Source: an uncultured Aeromicrobium sp. (lineage in GTDB: Bacteria; Actinomycetota; Actinomycetes; Propionibacteriales; Nocardioidaceae). From it: a DNA stretch of 39,125 nucleotides. Where the stretch lies: positions 1-39,125 of the forward strand of contig CALMUY010000165.1 in NCBI GenBank assembly GCA_937873005.1, read 5' to 3'. The position numbers were made by a program, and so were the translations under genes. Of this stretch, positions 16,014 through 24,965 are shown piece after piece (the stretch's first letter is position 1; each line of letters opens with the position of its first letter). The notes beneath the pieces are model-generated. The model was not told where the DNA came from. It was given only the letters and a program-made list of their open reading frames with translations, and ran no database searches.

Positions 16014-19000
16014 TCTCATCAGCTCCGACCGTATGAATGGTTTTCGTGGGACACACGTTGGCGAAACTGCAGTACTCGCACGCATCGCACGGTGTCGCCT
16101 CGTGTTTTTCCGAACGGATCACGCTGATGGCGCGCTCCATTTGTTCGCGAGCAGGGGATTCTTCGCCGAGTTGTGCCTTTGTCAAAACTTTCGGCATTTC
16201 CGGCTCTTTCGTGCCCTTTTCTTTCGCCACGAAGACGAGTTCAGCGCTCGCTTGGGCGCTCGTTTCGCCGAGCGCCCCGCGCTCGATCGCCACTTGGTAG
16301 AACCCCAATTGCACGTGTTCACCCATGCTCTTTTGCGTTGGTGCCGTCTTGCCGGTTTTGATGTCGACAATGCACAGTTCGCCCGTGTTGGGGTCGCGTT
16401 CGATTCGGTCCATTGCGCCAATCAAAATGACAGAGTCGTCGTCAGGATGGAACGTCACCTTCACTTCGTGTTCGGCAGCAATCAAGTCACGACTATTGGC
16501 CTTCTGCCACTCGTCGAGACGTTTGAGCATCGCCTCGGCACGTTCGCGCTCGCGTAGTTCTTGCCACGGAGAGTCGTGGGTGAGTCTGTTCCATACCGAG
16601 TCGAGGTGTTCGATCATTTCGGGTAGATCTGGTGGGCTCACGTCCGGATCGAGGATTCGGTCGCCGAGGTCTTTCGCGATCGCGTGCACGATTGAGCCGA
16701 CACTCGCACTCAACCCCGAACTCGTACCGGCGCCTGCTTCTCGTTCGAGGAACCAGCGCAGTGGGCAGGTATCGATGGCATCGGTGGTGGAAGCAGACAA
16801 ATGAATTGTGGAGCCTTCGGCCCGCACCGGTTCGGGAGCGAGCGTCCAGTCGGCCAAGCCCCACCAACGCGCCGGGTCTGCTGCCCGAGCGGCCGCCACG
16901 TCACGTTCGGTGATGTCCGCCACGAGTTTGGCAGCTTCGAGTCGGTCGGCATCGCTGGCCGCCGCGTCTTCGCCTACGACACGTAATTGTGAAATCACGC
17001 CTCTCAAGGTCAAGAGTTTGCGAGGCCGCCCCAAGGGTTTGGGTGGCTCGGCCTCGCCCGAGAACTCGTTGACCAGTTCCTCGAAGAATCGCGACGGCCC
17101 GTCTGCTTCGCTGTTGACCGGATCGATCGCGGTCACAATCAACTGGCGCGCGGCACGCGTGCAGGCGACGTAAAACAGTCGCCGTTCTTCTCGCAATTGC
17201 GCCCCCCGTGAGGACACGTTCTTGCCGTCAAGTTCTTCAGCACGCAACAGCGATCCCACGTGTCGCACGTTCGGCCAGGTGCCTTCTTGAACGCCCGCTA
17301 CGAACACGATCGGCCATTCGAGGCCTTTTGCGCGGTGTGCTGTCATTAATTGCACTGAGTCAGAAACGGTGGCGCCCGTGCCGATCTGGTCGGCGGGAAT
17401 CTGATGCGCCTGTAGTTCAGCGATCACGTTCGGCACGTTGCGCTGACGGCCTTGCTCTTCAGCTTTCGCAAGATATCGGAATAGCGCCGTGATCGCGTTC
17501 AAATCACGGTTCGCCGCGATGCGACGTTCGCCGCCTTGCTCCCACCTGGCGAGTGCTTGGCGCGGCCAATCGCTGCCATCCCACAGCAGCCACAAGACTT
17601 GTTCGAGGGGCGCGTGTTTGCGCAGATCGCTTGCGGCCCGATGCAAAATTTCGATGGTCTTCTTGGCCTTTGCGACAGCTTGGCGGGTGGCCGCATCGCC
17701 TCCGGTCACCCCCAACAGTACTGGTTCACTCAAACACTTCACGATGAGTGCTTCTGAATTCACTTCGGTGTTGTCGCGTCGCAAAACGCGCCCCAACCGC
17801 CGCCGGGCCGCCGAATCGAGGCCACCGATCGGCCCGTCCAAAACCGCGAGCGCGAGTGCTGGCGGAAGTTCGCGTTCGCGGGCGATGTAGTCGGCGACTT
17901 CAAGCGCTGACAGCACGTGCCGTACCGCGGGTTCGTGGTAGAGCGGCATCTCGTCGCCAGCGGTTTCGACGGGAACACCCGCCGCAATAAAAGCGCGCGC
18001 GAGTCGAGTCAGGTGTTCCTCGTTACGCACCAACACGGCCATGTCTCGCCAAGGGACGCCCTCGTCGAGGTGCAAGCGACGCAAACGCGCGGCGATCGAT
18101 TCGGCTTCGGCTGTGGCCGACACGAACGACTGACACACCACCGTGCCCGCATCTTCAGCGAGCGAGGTGAGCGTGCGGTGTTCGAGCATCTGTTCAGCGA
18201 CCGCCCCTGGCGGCAACGGCAACCCGGCCAAAACGCGTTGTGATGCCGTCAGGATGTTCGCCCCGAATCGGCGCGTAAATTTGAGTGCGACGACAGGGGT
18301 TTCGCGACCAGCACACGCAAACCGATTGGGAAATTCGAGTATCTCGCGCTGGTCAGCACCACGGAACGCATAGATCGATTGGTCGGGGTCGCCCACCACA
18401 ATCAACTCGGCGCCATCGCCGGCGATCTGTTGCAACAGTTCCACTTGCATGGCGTCGGTGTCTTGGTACTCGTCGACGATCACGAGCCGGTGTCGATTTC
18501 GCAGTTTCTCGCGGTTTTCGGCTTCGCTCGCGAGCCCGATAGCACGGTCAATCAGGCCCGGATAGTCCACGAGGTTGCGCAACGCCAGCACATCACGGAA
18601 CTCGTCGGCGAGTTCGGCCACGCGATGCCACGCCGGATGCGCGATCACGTCGGCCCGTTCTCGCAGTTCGGTGGTGGTCATGCCGAGCGCAGAAACTCGG
18701 TCCATGAACGTTTGCACTTCTTCAGCGAACCCACGGGTCGCGAGCGCGGGATAGATGTGATCGGGCCAGCGTTCGCCTTGCCAGTTCGCGATGAGTTCGC
18801 TGATGACGCGTTCACGCTCTTGGGAGGTGATGAGAGTGGAGGGGTGTTCATACTCATCGATGGGCCCGAATTCGCGGACGAGTGCGTAACTGTAGGAGTG
18901 GAACGTCATCGCGGGCACAGCAAGGTGCGCTCCCCCGATCCGTGCCGAGATCCGCGCCCGCATTTCGTCGGCCGCCTTGCGGCTAAAAGTGAGTAAGAGC

Positions 19001-19200
19001 GCCTGTTCGGCTTCGATCTCGCCAGAAAGAATTCGTTGCGCGACGGCTTCAACGATGGTGGTGGTTTTACCGGTGCCTGGCCCGGCGAGCACGAGCAGCG
19101 GCCCGCCTCGGTGGTCTACGACGCGTTGTTGGTGTTCATCGAGCATGGGCGCGCCAACATAGCCCGCCACGGGAGGTTTGAGCACATACGTTTTCGCCAC
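16006..19200 (-). CDS. adnA: AdnA helicase-nuclease subunit
   Basis: About 1064 residues. The motor has Walker A AGPGTGKTTT, DEYQDTD, a QSIYAFRG motif and LMTAHRAKGLEW; the nuclease has GAMDRIERD and IVDIKTGK. A Cys in DTCPLRW plus the C-terminal cluster CDACEYC-x5-C resembles the AddB/Cas4 iron-sulfur arrangement, suggesting a 4Fe-4S cluster bracketing the nuclease (inference). The family N-terminus (a YVLKPP-like stretch before the Walker region) is included from GTG 19200; TTG 19212 is another candidate. It is the first gene of adnA-adnB-nudC and lies 46 bases downstream of the alkyltransferase-like gene. Confidence 0.92.
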   Translation of the reverse strand: MAKTYVLKPPVAGYVGAPMLDEHQQRVVDHRGGPLLVLAGPGTGKTTTIVEAVAQRILSGEIEAEQALLLTFSRKAADEMRARISARIGGAHLAVPAMTFHSYSYALVREFGPIDEYEHPSTLITSQERERVISELIANWQGERWPDHIYPALATRGFAEEVQTFMDRVSALGMTTTELRERADVIAHPAWHRVAELADEFRDVLALRNLVDYPGLIDRAIGLASEAENREKLRNRHRLVIVDEYQDTDAMQVELLQQIAGDGAELIVVGDPDQSIYAFRGADQREILEFPNRFACAGRETPVVALKFTRRFGANILTASQRVLAGLPLPPGAVAEQMLEHRTLTSLAEDAGTVVCQSFVSATAEAESIAARLRRLHLDEGVPWRDMAVLVRNEEHLTRLARAFIAAGVPVETAGDEMPLYHEPAVRHVLSALEVADYIARERELPPALALAVLDGPIGGLDSAARRRLGRVLRRDNTEVNSEALIVKCLSEPVLLGVTGGDAATRQAVAKAKKTIEILHRAASDLRKHAPLEQVLWLLWDGSDWPRQALARWEQGGERRIAANRDLNAITALFRYLAKAEEQGRQRNVPNVIAELQAHQIPADQIGTGATVSDSVQLMTAHRAKGLEWPIVFVAGVQEGTWPNVRHVGSLLRAEELDGKNVSSRGAQLREERRLFYVACTRAARQLIVTAIDPVNSEADGPSRFFEELVNEFSGEAEPPKPLGRPRKLLTLRGVISQLRVVGEDAAASDADRLEAAKLVADITERDVAAARAADPARWWGLADWTLAPEPVRAEGSTIHLSASTTDAIDTCPLRWFLEREAGAGTSSGLSASVGSIVHAIAKDLGDRILDPDVSPPDLPEMIEHLDSVWNRLTHDSPWQELRERERAEAMLKRLDEWQKANSRDLIAAEHEVKVTFHPDDDSVILIGAMDRIERDPNTGELCIVDIKTGKTAPTQKSMGEHVQLGFYQVAIERGALGETSAQASAELVFVAKEKGTKEPEMPKVLTKAQLGEESPAREQMERAISVIRSEKHEATPCDACEYCSFANVCPTKTIHTVGADENE

Positions 19201-19246
19201 TCTGCCATGCAACCAGATACCACTGACATTCTGATGCCAGACGCGC

Positions 19247-19531
19247 TCATGTCCACAAGGCTTCGCTCATATCGACGGCGCCGGCCACCACAGGAGTCCC
19301 TTCGGCGAGCCAGTGTTCTTGAGCGTCCACGATCAAGAAATCAGGCAGGGTGCCGTTCGCCCGAACCACACGCCACCAAGCCACTTCGCGCCCGAACGTA
19401 GACATCACGCGACCGACGGTGCGTGCGTTTCCTTGTCCGACCGCTGCGGCGACGGCACCGTATGTGGTGACGCGGCCTGCCGGGATGGTGTCGACGTGGG
19501 CCAGCACGTCTTCAACGAACGCGCTAGCCAT
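19247..19531 (-). CDS. alkyltransferase-like protein (ATL), no acceptor cysteine
   Basis: A 94-residue protein equal to the DNA-binding domain of O6-alkylguanine-DNA alkyltransferase. The helix-turn-helix region with GNARTVGRVM, the arginine finger, is clear (around 34-43). Where MGMT has PCHRV this protein has AWWRV at residues 51-55, so Trp52 replaces the methyl-accepting Cys. Such ATL proteins bind O6-alkylguanine and mark it for nucleotide excision repair rather than repairing it directly. The counterpart is Rv3204. It sits between moeZ and adnA on the same strand. Confidence 0.9.
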   Translation of the reverse strand: MASAFVEDVLAHVDTIPAGRVTTYGAVAAAVGQGNARTVGRVMSTFGREVAWWRVVRANGTLPDFLIVDAQEHWLAEGTPVVAGAVDMSEALWT

Positions 19532-19565
19532 TCACGTCAACATCCATCGACGGCCATGTGGCCGC

Positions 19566-20738
19566 TCAGTAGCTTGGTTGGCTCGGGTCGATGATGTTGA
19601 CCCAGGCCACGATTCCGCCGCCCACGTGTACGGCGTCGGAGTAGCCTGCGCCCTTGAGCACGGCAAGACATTCAGCCGAACGAGCGCCGGACTTGCAGCT
19701 CAACACCACTTGGGTGTCTTGGCTGAGTTGTTCGAACGCCTTGCCGGACAGGATTTCACCCTTGGGGATGAGGATCGAGCCGGGCATCTTGTTGATTTCG
19801 TATTCATTCGGTTCGCGCACGTCCACCAACACGAAGTCACGTTCGCCGGCTTCACGTTCTTTGAGCCACTGTTCGAGCGTGTTGACGTTGATGGTCGAAT
19901 CGGCGGCTGCTTCGGCTGCTTCGTCGCTCAGTCCACCACAGAACGCTTCATAGTCGGGCATAAGTTCAGTGGGGAGCACGCCTGCGGGGTCGCGGCGAAT
20001 CTTCAGTGTCGAGTAACGCATTTCGAGCGCGTCGTACACCATGAGACGGCCGATGAGCGGGTCACCGATGCCCGTGATGAGCTTGATCGCTTCGGTCACC
20101 ATGATTGAGCCGATCGAGGCGCATAGCACGCCCAGAACGCCGCCTTCGGCGCACGAGGGAACCATGCCCGGCGGTGGCGGTTCGGGGTAGAGGTCGCGGT
20201 ATTGCGGGCCTTCTTGCGCCCAGAACACGGAGACTTGGCCTTCGAATCGGTAGATCGAACCCCACACATACGGCTTGCCGAGGATGACGGCTGCATCGTT
20301 GACGAGGTAGCGGGTGGCGAAGTTGTCGGTGCCGTCGAGGATGAGGTCGTACTGGCTAAAGATGTCGAGGACGTTCGCGTTTTCGAGGCGTTCGTTGTGG
20401 GTGATCACCTTGACGTACGGGTTGATTTCGGCGACCGCTGCTGCCGCGCTCTCCACCTTGGGGCGGTCGATATCGGACTGACCGTGGATCACTTGGCGTT
20501 GCAGATTGGATTCGTCAACGACGTCGTCGTCGATGATGCCGAGCGTGCCGACGCCGGCCGCTGCGAGGTACAAGAGCGCGGGGCTGCCGAGTCCGCCAGC
20601 GCCGATGACGAGAACTTTGGCGTTCTTGAGGCGCTTTTGGCCGGTCATGCCGACGTCAGGAATGATCAGGTGTCGGCTGTAGCGGCGCACCTCGTCAAAG
20701 GTGAGTTCTTCTGCCGGCTCAACAAGTGGTGCAACCAC
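19566..20738 (-). CDS. moeZ: MoeZ adenylyltransferase/sulfurtransferase
   Basis: A 390-residue fusion of a ThiF/MoeB E1-like domain and a rhodanese domain. The nucleotide loop GAGGLGSP is at residues 46-53, the conserved DGTDNF and CAEGGVLGVLC segments follow, and the rhodanese active-site Cys348 lies in SCKSGARS. In actinobacteria this enzyme adenylates and thiocarboxylates sulfur-carrier proteins for molybdopterin, thioamide or cysteine pathways. GTG 20738 has AGGAG six bases upstream. No carrier-protein gene is nearby. Confidence 0.93.
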   Translation of the reverse strand: MVAPLVEPAEELTFDEVRRYSRHLIIPDVGMTGQKRLKNAKVLVIGAGGLGSPALLYLAAAGVGTLGIIDDDVVDESNLQRQVIHGQSDIDRPKVESAAAAVAEINPYVKVITHNERLENANVLDIFSQYDLILDGTDNFATRYLVNDAAVILGKPYVWGSIYRFEGQVSVFWAQEGPQYRDLYPEPPPPGMVPSCAEGGVLGVLCASIGSIMVTEAIKLITGIGDPLIGRLMVYDALEMRYSTLKIRRDPAGVLPTELMPDYEAFCGGLSDEAAEAAADSTINVNTLEQWLKEREAGERDFVLVDVREPNEYEINKMPGSILIPKGEILSGKAFEQLSQDTQVVLSCKSGARSAECLAVLKGAGYSDAVHVGGGIVAWVNIIDPSQPSY

Positions 20739-20926
20739 GAATTCTCCTCGGTGTGTGTACGGGATGCGTCGTCTTCACATGTGGCAACGCACGTCCGTGC
20801 TCTATTGTTCCCTGCGGTCTCGCGTCCGTACCAATCCCGTCCACTTAGTGGACATTTAAACCACCTGCTGGACACGTTACTCCGTGAAAAATCAAGTAAA
20901 TCCGCGCTTTTGTTGAGCGCGGGGTC

Positions 20927-20939
20927 TACCCTTGGCGTG
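20927..20939 (+). promoter_or_regulatory. -10 box of a probable leaderless TetR transcript
   Basis: TACCCT at 20927-20932 followed by six bases and GTG at 20939, with no ribosome site. Confidence 0.6.
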
Positions 20940-21577
20940 TGACCGCCTCTTCTGGAACTCGCCCCCGCGCTGAACGCCTACCGCGCTCTGAACGCCGCGC
21001 CCAACTCGTGGACGTTGCCAGCGACGTGTTCGTTGAGTTCGGTTATCACGCCGCCGCGATGGATGAAATCGCTGAACGGGCGGGAGTTTCTAAGCCGGTG
21101 TTGTATCAGCACTTCCCCGGCAAACTTGAGTTGTATACGGCGATCGTGTCGGAAGCATGCAATGAGGTTGTCGCATCTCTTGAAGCAGCCATGTCGTCTT
21201 CCACGGTGCACCGTGATCGTGTCGCTGCAACGGTCGCCGTTTGGTACGACTTTGTCGCCGATGGCGGCAAGTCGTATCGCTTGGTGTTTGAGTCCGACCT
21301 CACGAACGAGCCACATGTGCGCTCGCTGCTCGACAAGTTCAACTTCGATGCGGCCACGGTCATTGCCGAACGAGTCACCGAAGACACGAACATTCCGCTC
21401 GATGCGGCTCTCGTGATCGCAGGTAGCCTCGTTGGCGCCGGTCAAGTTGGTGCCCGCACCTGGGTTTCGAGCGATTCTTCGATGAGTCGTGAAGACGCTG
21501 TCGCGCTTTCTGCTTCACTGTTGTGGCGCGGACTTTCAGGGTTGCCCGTCGCAGTTTCACCCGATACAGCAAACTGA
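20939..21577 (+). CDS. TetR family transcriptional regulator
   Basis: A 212-residue regulator with the TetR helix-turn-helix at about residues 20-66 (AAMDEIAERAGVSKPVLYQHFPGK) split here as MDEIAERAGVSKPVLYQHF and its flanks. The C-terminal part is a typical all-helical ligand domain. It occupies the position of Rv3208 and precedes the DUF3107 gene by five bases, so the two are co-transcribed. The 200 bases between this gene and moeZ would hold its operator; the TTTTGTTGAGCGC area before the -10 box is unremarkable. Ligand unknown. Confidence 0.9.
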   Translation: MTASSGTRPRAERLPRSERRAQLVDVASDVFVEFGYHAAAMDEIAERAGVSKPVLYQHFPGKLELYTAIVSEACNEVVASLEAAMSSSTVHRDRVAATVAVWYDFVADGGKSYRLVFESDLTNEPHVRSLLDKFNFDAATVIAERVTEDTNIPLDAALVIAGSLVGAGQVGARTWVSSDSSMSREDAVALSASLLWRGLSGLPVAVSPDTAN

Positions 21578-21582
21578 TACCC

Positions 21583-21810
21583 ATGGACGTAAAGATCGGT
21601 ATCGAAAACGTAGTTCGCGAACTTCACATTGAGACGGATTTGTCTCGCGATGAGGTTCTCGGTTTGCTCAACACAGCAGTGGCAGACAATGCCGTTTTCA
21701 CGCTCGTTGACGACAAGGGCCAGTCGGTTGCGATTCCGGCAGCCAAGATCGCTTACTTGCAATTGGGCGCAGAGTCGGGCCGCAAGGTCGGCTTCGGCCT
21801 CGGCGGCTGA
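21583..21810 (+). CDS. DUF3107 small conserved protein
   Basis: A 75-residue protein beginning MDVKIGIENVVRELHIE and ending with GRKVGFGLGG, the character of DUF3107 (Rv3208A, called TB9.4). The pattern suggests a small alpha/beta fold. ATG 21583 lies five bases after the tetR stop; the in-frame extension to 21523 runs inside tetR and is not needed. Function unknown; constant linkage to the TetR gene suggests a common pathway. Confidence 0.9.
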   Translation: MDVKIGIENVVRELHIETDLSRDEVLGLLNTAVADNAVFTLVDDKGQSVAIPAAKIAYLQLGAESGRKVGFGLGG

Positions 21811-21835
21811 CGTTACCTCTGACGCATGCTAACGC

Positions 21836-22555
21836 TCAGGCCGACAAGCCGAGCGTGTTCATGCGTTCGGCGTGTGCTTCGGTGATCCGCGTGAACATGC
21901 GGCCAATAGCGGCCAAATCGAATCCGCCCGGATGGTCAACTCCGCCCACCACAACAGCCGCGAGACTGTCGCGTTCAGCCACCACCATTTGGGCCTGACT
22001 GAGCGCTTCGCCCATGAGTCGACGACTCCACAGGGCGAGTCGGCCAGCGATCTTCGGGTCTTCGTCGATGGCGAGGCGCACTTGGTCGACCACAAACTGA
22101 CTACTGCCGGTTTGGCTCATCGTACGTAACACGAGATCGCGCGTGTCGGCGTCGAGGAAGGCAGCGATTTCGCTATAGAAATCAGCGGCGAGTCCGTCAC
22201 CGACATAGGCCTTGAGGATCCCTTCGAGCCAGTCGGCTGGTTCGGTCTTGATGTGGAAACGCTCGAACGTTTCTTTGAACGGTTCCATCACGTCATAGGG
22301 GTCGCGGCCGAGTTCTTCAATCCGATCCCGCAGTTGCAAGAAGTGGTCCCATTCGGAGGCTGCCATCGCATACAACTGGCACTTGGTGCGCAGGTCGGGC
22401 GCGAGTTTGGCGTCGTCGGTGAGGCGTTCGCATGCGCTCACCTCACCAAAGCTCAGCAGGCCCAACAGTTCGATGACTCCGGCGAGGTAGTCCGGATCGG
22501 CGAAGGCGCCTTCGTGCGCGACGGGAGACGAGGCTGGGGAAACGTCAGAACTCAT
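21836..22555 (-). CDS. ferritin-like fold protein (Rv3210c-like)
   Basis: A 239-residue mostly helical protein. Segments FGEVSACERL and ASEWDHF supply Glu and His residues of the kind that hold a di-iron site in ferritin-like/MiaE-type four-helix bundles. Function of the actinobacterial family is not established. The frame is open far upstream to 23725, but only as a shadow of the helicase gene; ATG 22555 is chosen because TACGCT (22562-22567, reverse strand) lies exactly six bases before it, a leaderless arrangement. It diverges from the DEAD-box helicase. Confidence 0.87.
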   Translation of the reverse strand: MSSDVSPASSPVAHEGAFADPDYLAGVIELLGLLSFGEVSACERLTDDAKLAPDLRTKCQLYAMAASEWDHFLQLRDRIEELGRDPYDVMEPFKETFERFHIKTEPADWLEGILKAYVGDGLAADFYSEIAAFLDADTRDLVLRTMSQTGSSQFVVDQVRLAIDEDPKIAGRLALWSRRLMGEALSQAQMVVAERDSLAAVVVGGVDHPGGFDLAAIGRMFTRITEAHAERMNTLGLSA

Positions 22556-22561
22556 GGTGGG

Positions 22562-22567
22562 AGCGTA
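22562..22567 (-). promoter_or_regulatory. -10 box of the ferritin-like gene
   Basis: Read on the reverse strand TACGCT is followed by CCCACC and the ATG, the same six-base spacing as at other starts here. Confidence 0.5.
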
Positions 22568-22648
22568 GCGCGAGGCGATGGTTATCGCCATATCCGGCAG
22601 GCGATAGACTGAGAAAAATCTTACTTCACAAGAAATCTGAGAAGAACC

Positions 22649-24061
22649 CTGACTACTTTCACAGAACTGGGCGTTATCGCGCCCATCGCCGACGCCCTGA
22701 GCGCGGTCGGCATCACTGAAGCTTTCCCGATCCAAGAGATGACCCTGTCGGTCGCCTTGGCGGGCACTGACTTGATCGGCCAAGCTCGCACGGGCACTGG
22801 CAAGACATTTGCGTTTTCGATTCCGGTCATCCAGCGGATCATGAGCGAAGCCAATGCTTCGGCTCGCGAAACAGGCAAGCCCCAGGCGCTCATCGTCGCA
22901 CCGACACGCGAATTGGCGATCCAGGTGGCGGGCGATGTCGAGACTGCCTCGAAGAACCTCGACATCCGCAACCTCACGATTTACGGTGGCGTTCCGTACG
23001 AACCGCAACTCGAAGCGCTCGATAAGGGCGTCGACATTGTCATCGGTACGCCCGGTCGTGTTTTGGATCTGGTGAACCGCGGCGATCTTGACTTGACGAA
23101 TGTCAACGCGCTCGTGCTCGACGAGGCCGACGAGATGCTCGACTTGGGCTTCTTGCCGGACGTGGAAGCGATTTTGGCCAAGACGCCTGCGTCGCGCCAG
23201 ACGATGTTGTTCTCGGCCACGATGCCGGCTGCGATCGTCACGTTGGCGCGCCAACACATGTATCAGGCGATGAACATTCGTGCCGAATCCACCGAATCCA
23301 ATCAGACGGTTCCCACCACGCAACAGTTCGTGTGGCAAGCGCACGAAATGGACAAGCCCGAAGTGGTGGCTCGCATCCTGCAGGCCGACGGCACGGGTCG
23401 TGTCGTGATCTTCACGCGCACGAAACGCGCCGCCCAGCGGGTCGCCGATGATCTGGCCGAACGCGGTTTCAAGGCTTCTCCTTTGCACGGCGACATGGCG
23501 CAAAAGGCCCGCGAGAAGGCGCTCGATGGGTTCCGCGAAGGCAAGGTCGACATCCTTGTTGCTACCGATGTGGCAGCTCGCGGCATCGACGTCGCCGGTA
23601 TCACGCACGTCATCAATTACACGTGCCCCGAGGACGACAAAACATACGTTCACCGCATCGGCCGCACGGGTCGCGCTGGCGCGAGTGGTGTCGCGGTCAC
23701 GTTCGTGGATTGGGCGGACATTCAACGCTGGAAGCTCATCAACAAGGCTCTCGATTTGCCGTTCGATGACCCCATCGAGACGTACTCCACCTCACCTCAC
23801 TTGTTCACTGATTTGAACATCAGCAAAGACGTGAAGGGCCGCGTTGGCGCTCCCGTGTCGACCGGCGCGAAGAAGGCCGGAGACTCACATGGTCAAGGCA
23901 AGTCTGGTGGTCAGGGCAAGTCTGGCGGTCGCGGTGGCCAGGGCAACCGCTCGCAGGGCTCGCCAAGCGATGACAAGAAGTCCACGGGCGATCGCCCGCC
24001 ACGCAATCGGCAACGTCGTCGCACCCGCAGCGGCAAGCCTGCCGCACCAGCGGCTGAATAA
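22649..24061 (+). CDS. DEAD-box RNA helicase, probable CTG start
   Basis: A 470-residue RhlE/Rv3211-type helicase. The Q motif (FTELGV ... FPIQ), Walker A ARTGTGKT, PTRELA, DEAD (residues ~158-161), SAT, ARGID and HRIGRTGRAG are present; the tail is a Gly/Ser/Lys/Arg-rich RNA-binding extension ending in RRRTRSGKPAAP. The first ATG at 22739 would cut off the Q motif. Between the upstream stop at 22610-22612 and 22739 there is no ATG, GTG or TTG in frame; CTG at 22649 begins (M)TTFTELGV, fits the family and has AGAAG six bases upstream. It acts in RNA unwinding and ribosome or mRNA metabolism. Confidence 0.88.
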   Translation: MTTFTELGVIAPIADALSAVGITEAFPIQEMTLSVALAGTDLIGQARTGTGKTFAFSIPVIQRIMSEANASARETGKPQALIVAPTRELAIQVAGDVETASKNLDIRNLTIYGGVPYEPQLEALDKGVDIVIGTPGRVLDLVNRGDLDLTNVNALVLDEADEMLDLGFLPDVEAILAKTPASRQTMLFSATMPAAIVTLARQHMYQAMNIRAESTESNQTVPTTQQFVWQAHEMDKPEVVARILQADGTGRVVIFTRTKRAAQRVADDLAERGFKASPLHGDMAQKAREKALDGFREGKVDILVATDVAARGIDVAGITHVINYTCPEDDKTYVHRIGRTGRAGASGVAVTFVDWADIQRWKLINKALDLPFDDPIETYSTSPHLFTDLNISKDVKGRVGAPVSTGAKKAGDSHGQGKSGGQGKSGGRGGQGNRSQGSPSDDKKSTGDRPPRNRQRRRTRSGKPAAPAAE

Positions 24062-24086
24062 AGCCCCTCAGCAAAGACAACTACAG

Positions 24087-24114
24087 AAAAACCCGGGTCG
24101 CGTGCCCGGGTTTT
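24087..24114. terminator. bidirectional intrinsic terminator
   Basis: AAAACCCGGG and CCCGGGTTTT form an 8-10 base stem around TCGCGTG, with A and T tracts on either side. It lies between the convergent helicase and parA genes and can serve both. Confidence 0.85.
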
Positions 24115-24137
24115 ACTGTTTTCTCACGGCTTCAACG

Positions 24138-24905
24138 TCAAGCTTTTTTGATCAGGCCTGCAGCGATCTCGCGGTACGCTTCGGCACCCTTGTGCTTGCC
24201 TGCGGTCGCCAAGATAGTGCGGCCGATAGCGGGCGCTTCAGCGAAGCGAATCGTCTTCGGAATCGGCGGTTCAAGTACGGGCAATTCGTAGGTTTCTTCG
24301 ATCGCAGCGAGCACCGTACGCGCATGCGAGGTGCGTCCGTCGAACATGGTTGCCAGCACTCCCCTGATCTCTAGGGTCGGGTTGATGAACTGGCGCACGT
24401 CGTGGATCGTGTCGAGCAGTTGGCCCACGCCTCGGTGGGAAAGCGTTTCGGCTTGCAACGGAATGATCACTTCGTCGGCGGCCGACAGTGCGCCCACCGT
24501 GAGCACGCCCAACGCGGGCGGGCAGTCGATCAAGATCCAGTCGTAGTCATCGGCCACTTTCGTCAACGCGACGCGCAAGCGTTGCTCGCGGCCGGTCATC
24601 GAGACGAGGCTTTCTTCGGCAGCCGCCAAACCGATCGTGGCGGGCACGAGATGCAGGCCCTCGTCGGTAACAACGATCGCATCGGTGGTGGGATTTTTGC
24701 CCAAAAGCACTTCAGAAATAGACACCTCGACGTCTTCGGGGTCGATACCGAGGGAGAACGTCAGGCTGCCTTGCGGGTCCATGTCGACGAGCAAAACACG
24801 CTGCCCGGCTTCGATGAGTGCAGCGCCAACAGAGGCCACGCTAGTGGTCTTGGCGACGCCGCCTTTTTGATTGGCGAAAGCTACGATTGTCGTCACGTTG
24901 AACAT
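24138..24905 (-). CDS. ParA/Soj-like P-loop ATPase
   Basis: A 255-residue ParA-family ATPase. The deviant Walker A KGGVAKTT is at residues 14-21, Walker A' DMDPQG and Walker B DYDWILIDCPP follow. No parB lies beside it, so it is a solitary ParA of the Rv3213c type rather than the oriC-linked partition ATPase; it may position another cargo. The frame extends 17 codons upstream, but ATG 24905 gives a compact N-terminus MFNVTTIVAFANQ. GTG three codons later is an alternative start. Confidence 0.88.
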   Translation of the reverse strand: MFNVTTIVAFANQKGGVAKTTSVASVGAALIEAGQRVLLVDMDPQGSLTFSLGIDPEDVEVSISEVLLGKNPTTDAIVVTDEGLHLVPATIGLAAAEESLVSMTGREQRLRVALTKVADDYDWILIDCPPALGVLTVGALSAADEVIIPLQAETLSHRGVGQLLDTIHDVRQFINPTLEIRGVLATMFDGRTSHARTVLAAIEETYELPVLEPPIPKTIRFAEAPAIGRTILATAGKHKGAEAYREIAAGLIKKA

Positions 24906-24965
24906 TCTGCCAGTAAGGGTGTCCCAAGCAGCAGGGAATCTCATTTCGACTGGCATGATTTGTTT

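Noticed and set aside
22556-23725. Very long reverse-strand frame (to 23725) continuing upstream of the ferritin-like gene
   Set aside because: It is the antisense shadow of the DEAD-box helicase; composition is Arg-rich and the true start at 22555 has a promoter box.
24138-24905. Chromosome partition locus (parAB) near oriC
   Set aside because: No parB, no parS-like cluster and no replication genes next to it; synteny fits the solitary Rv3213c type.
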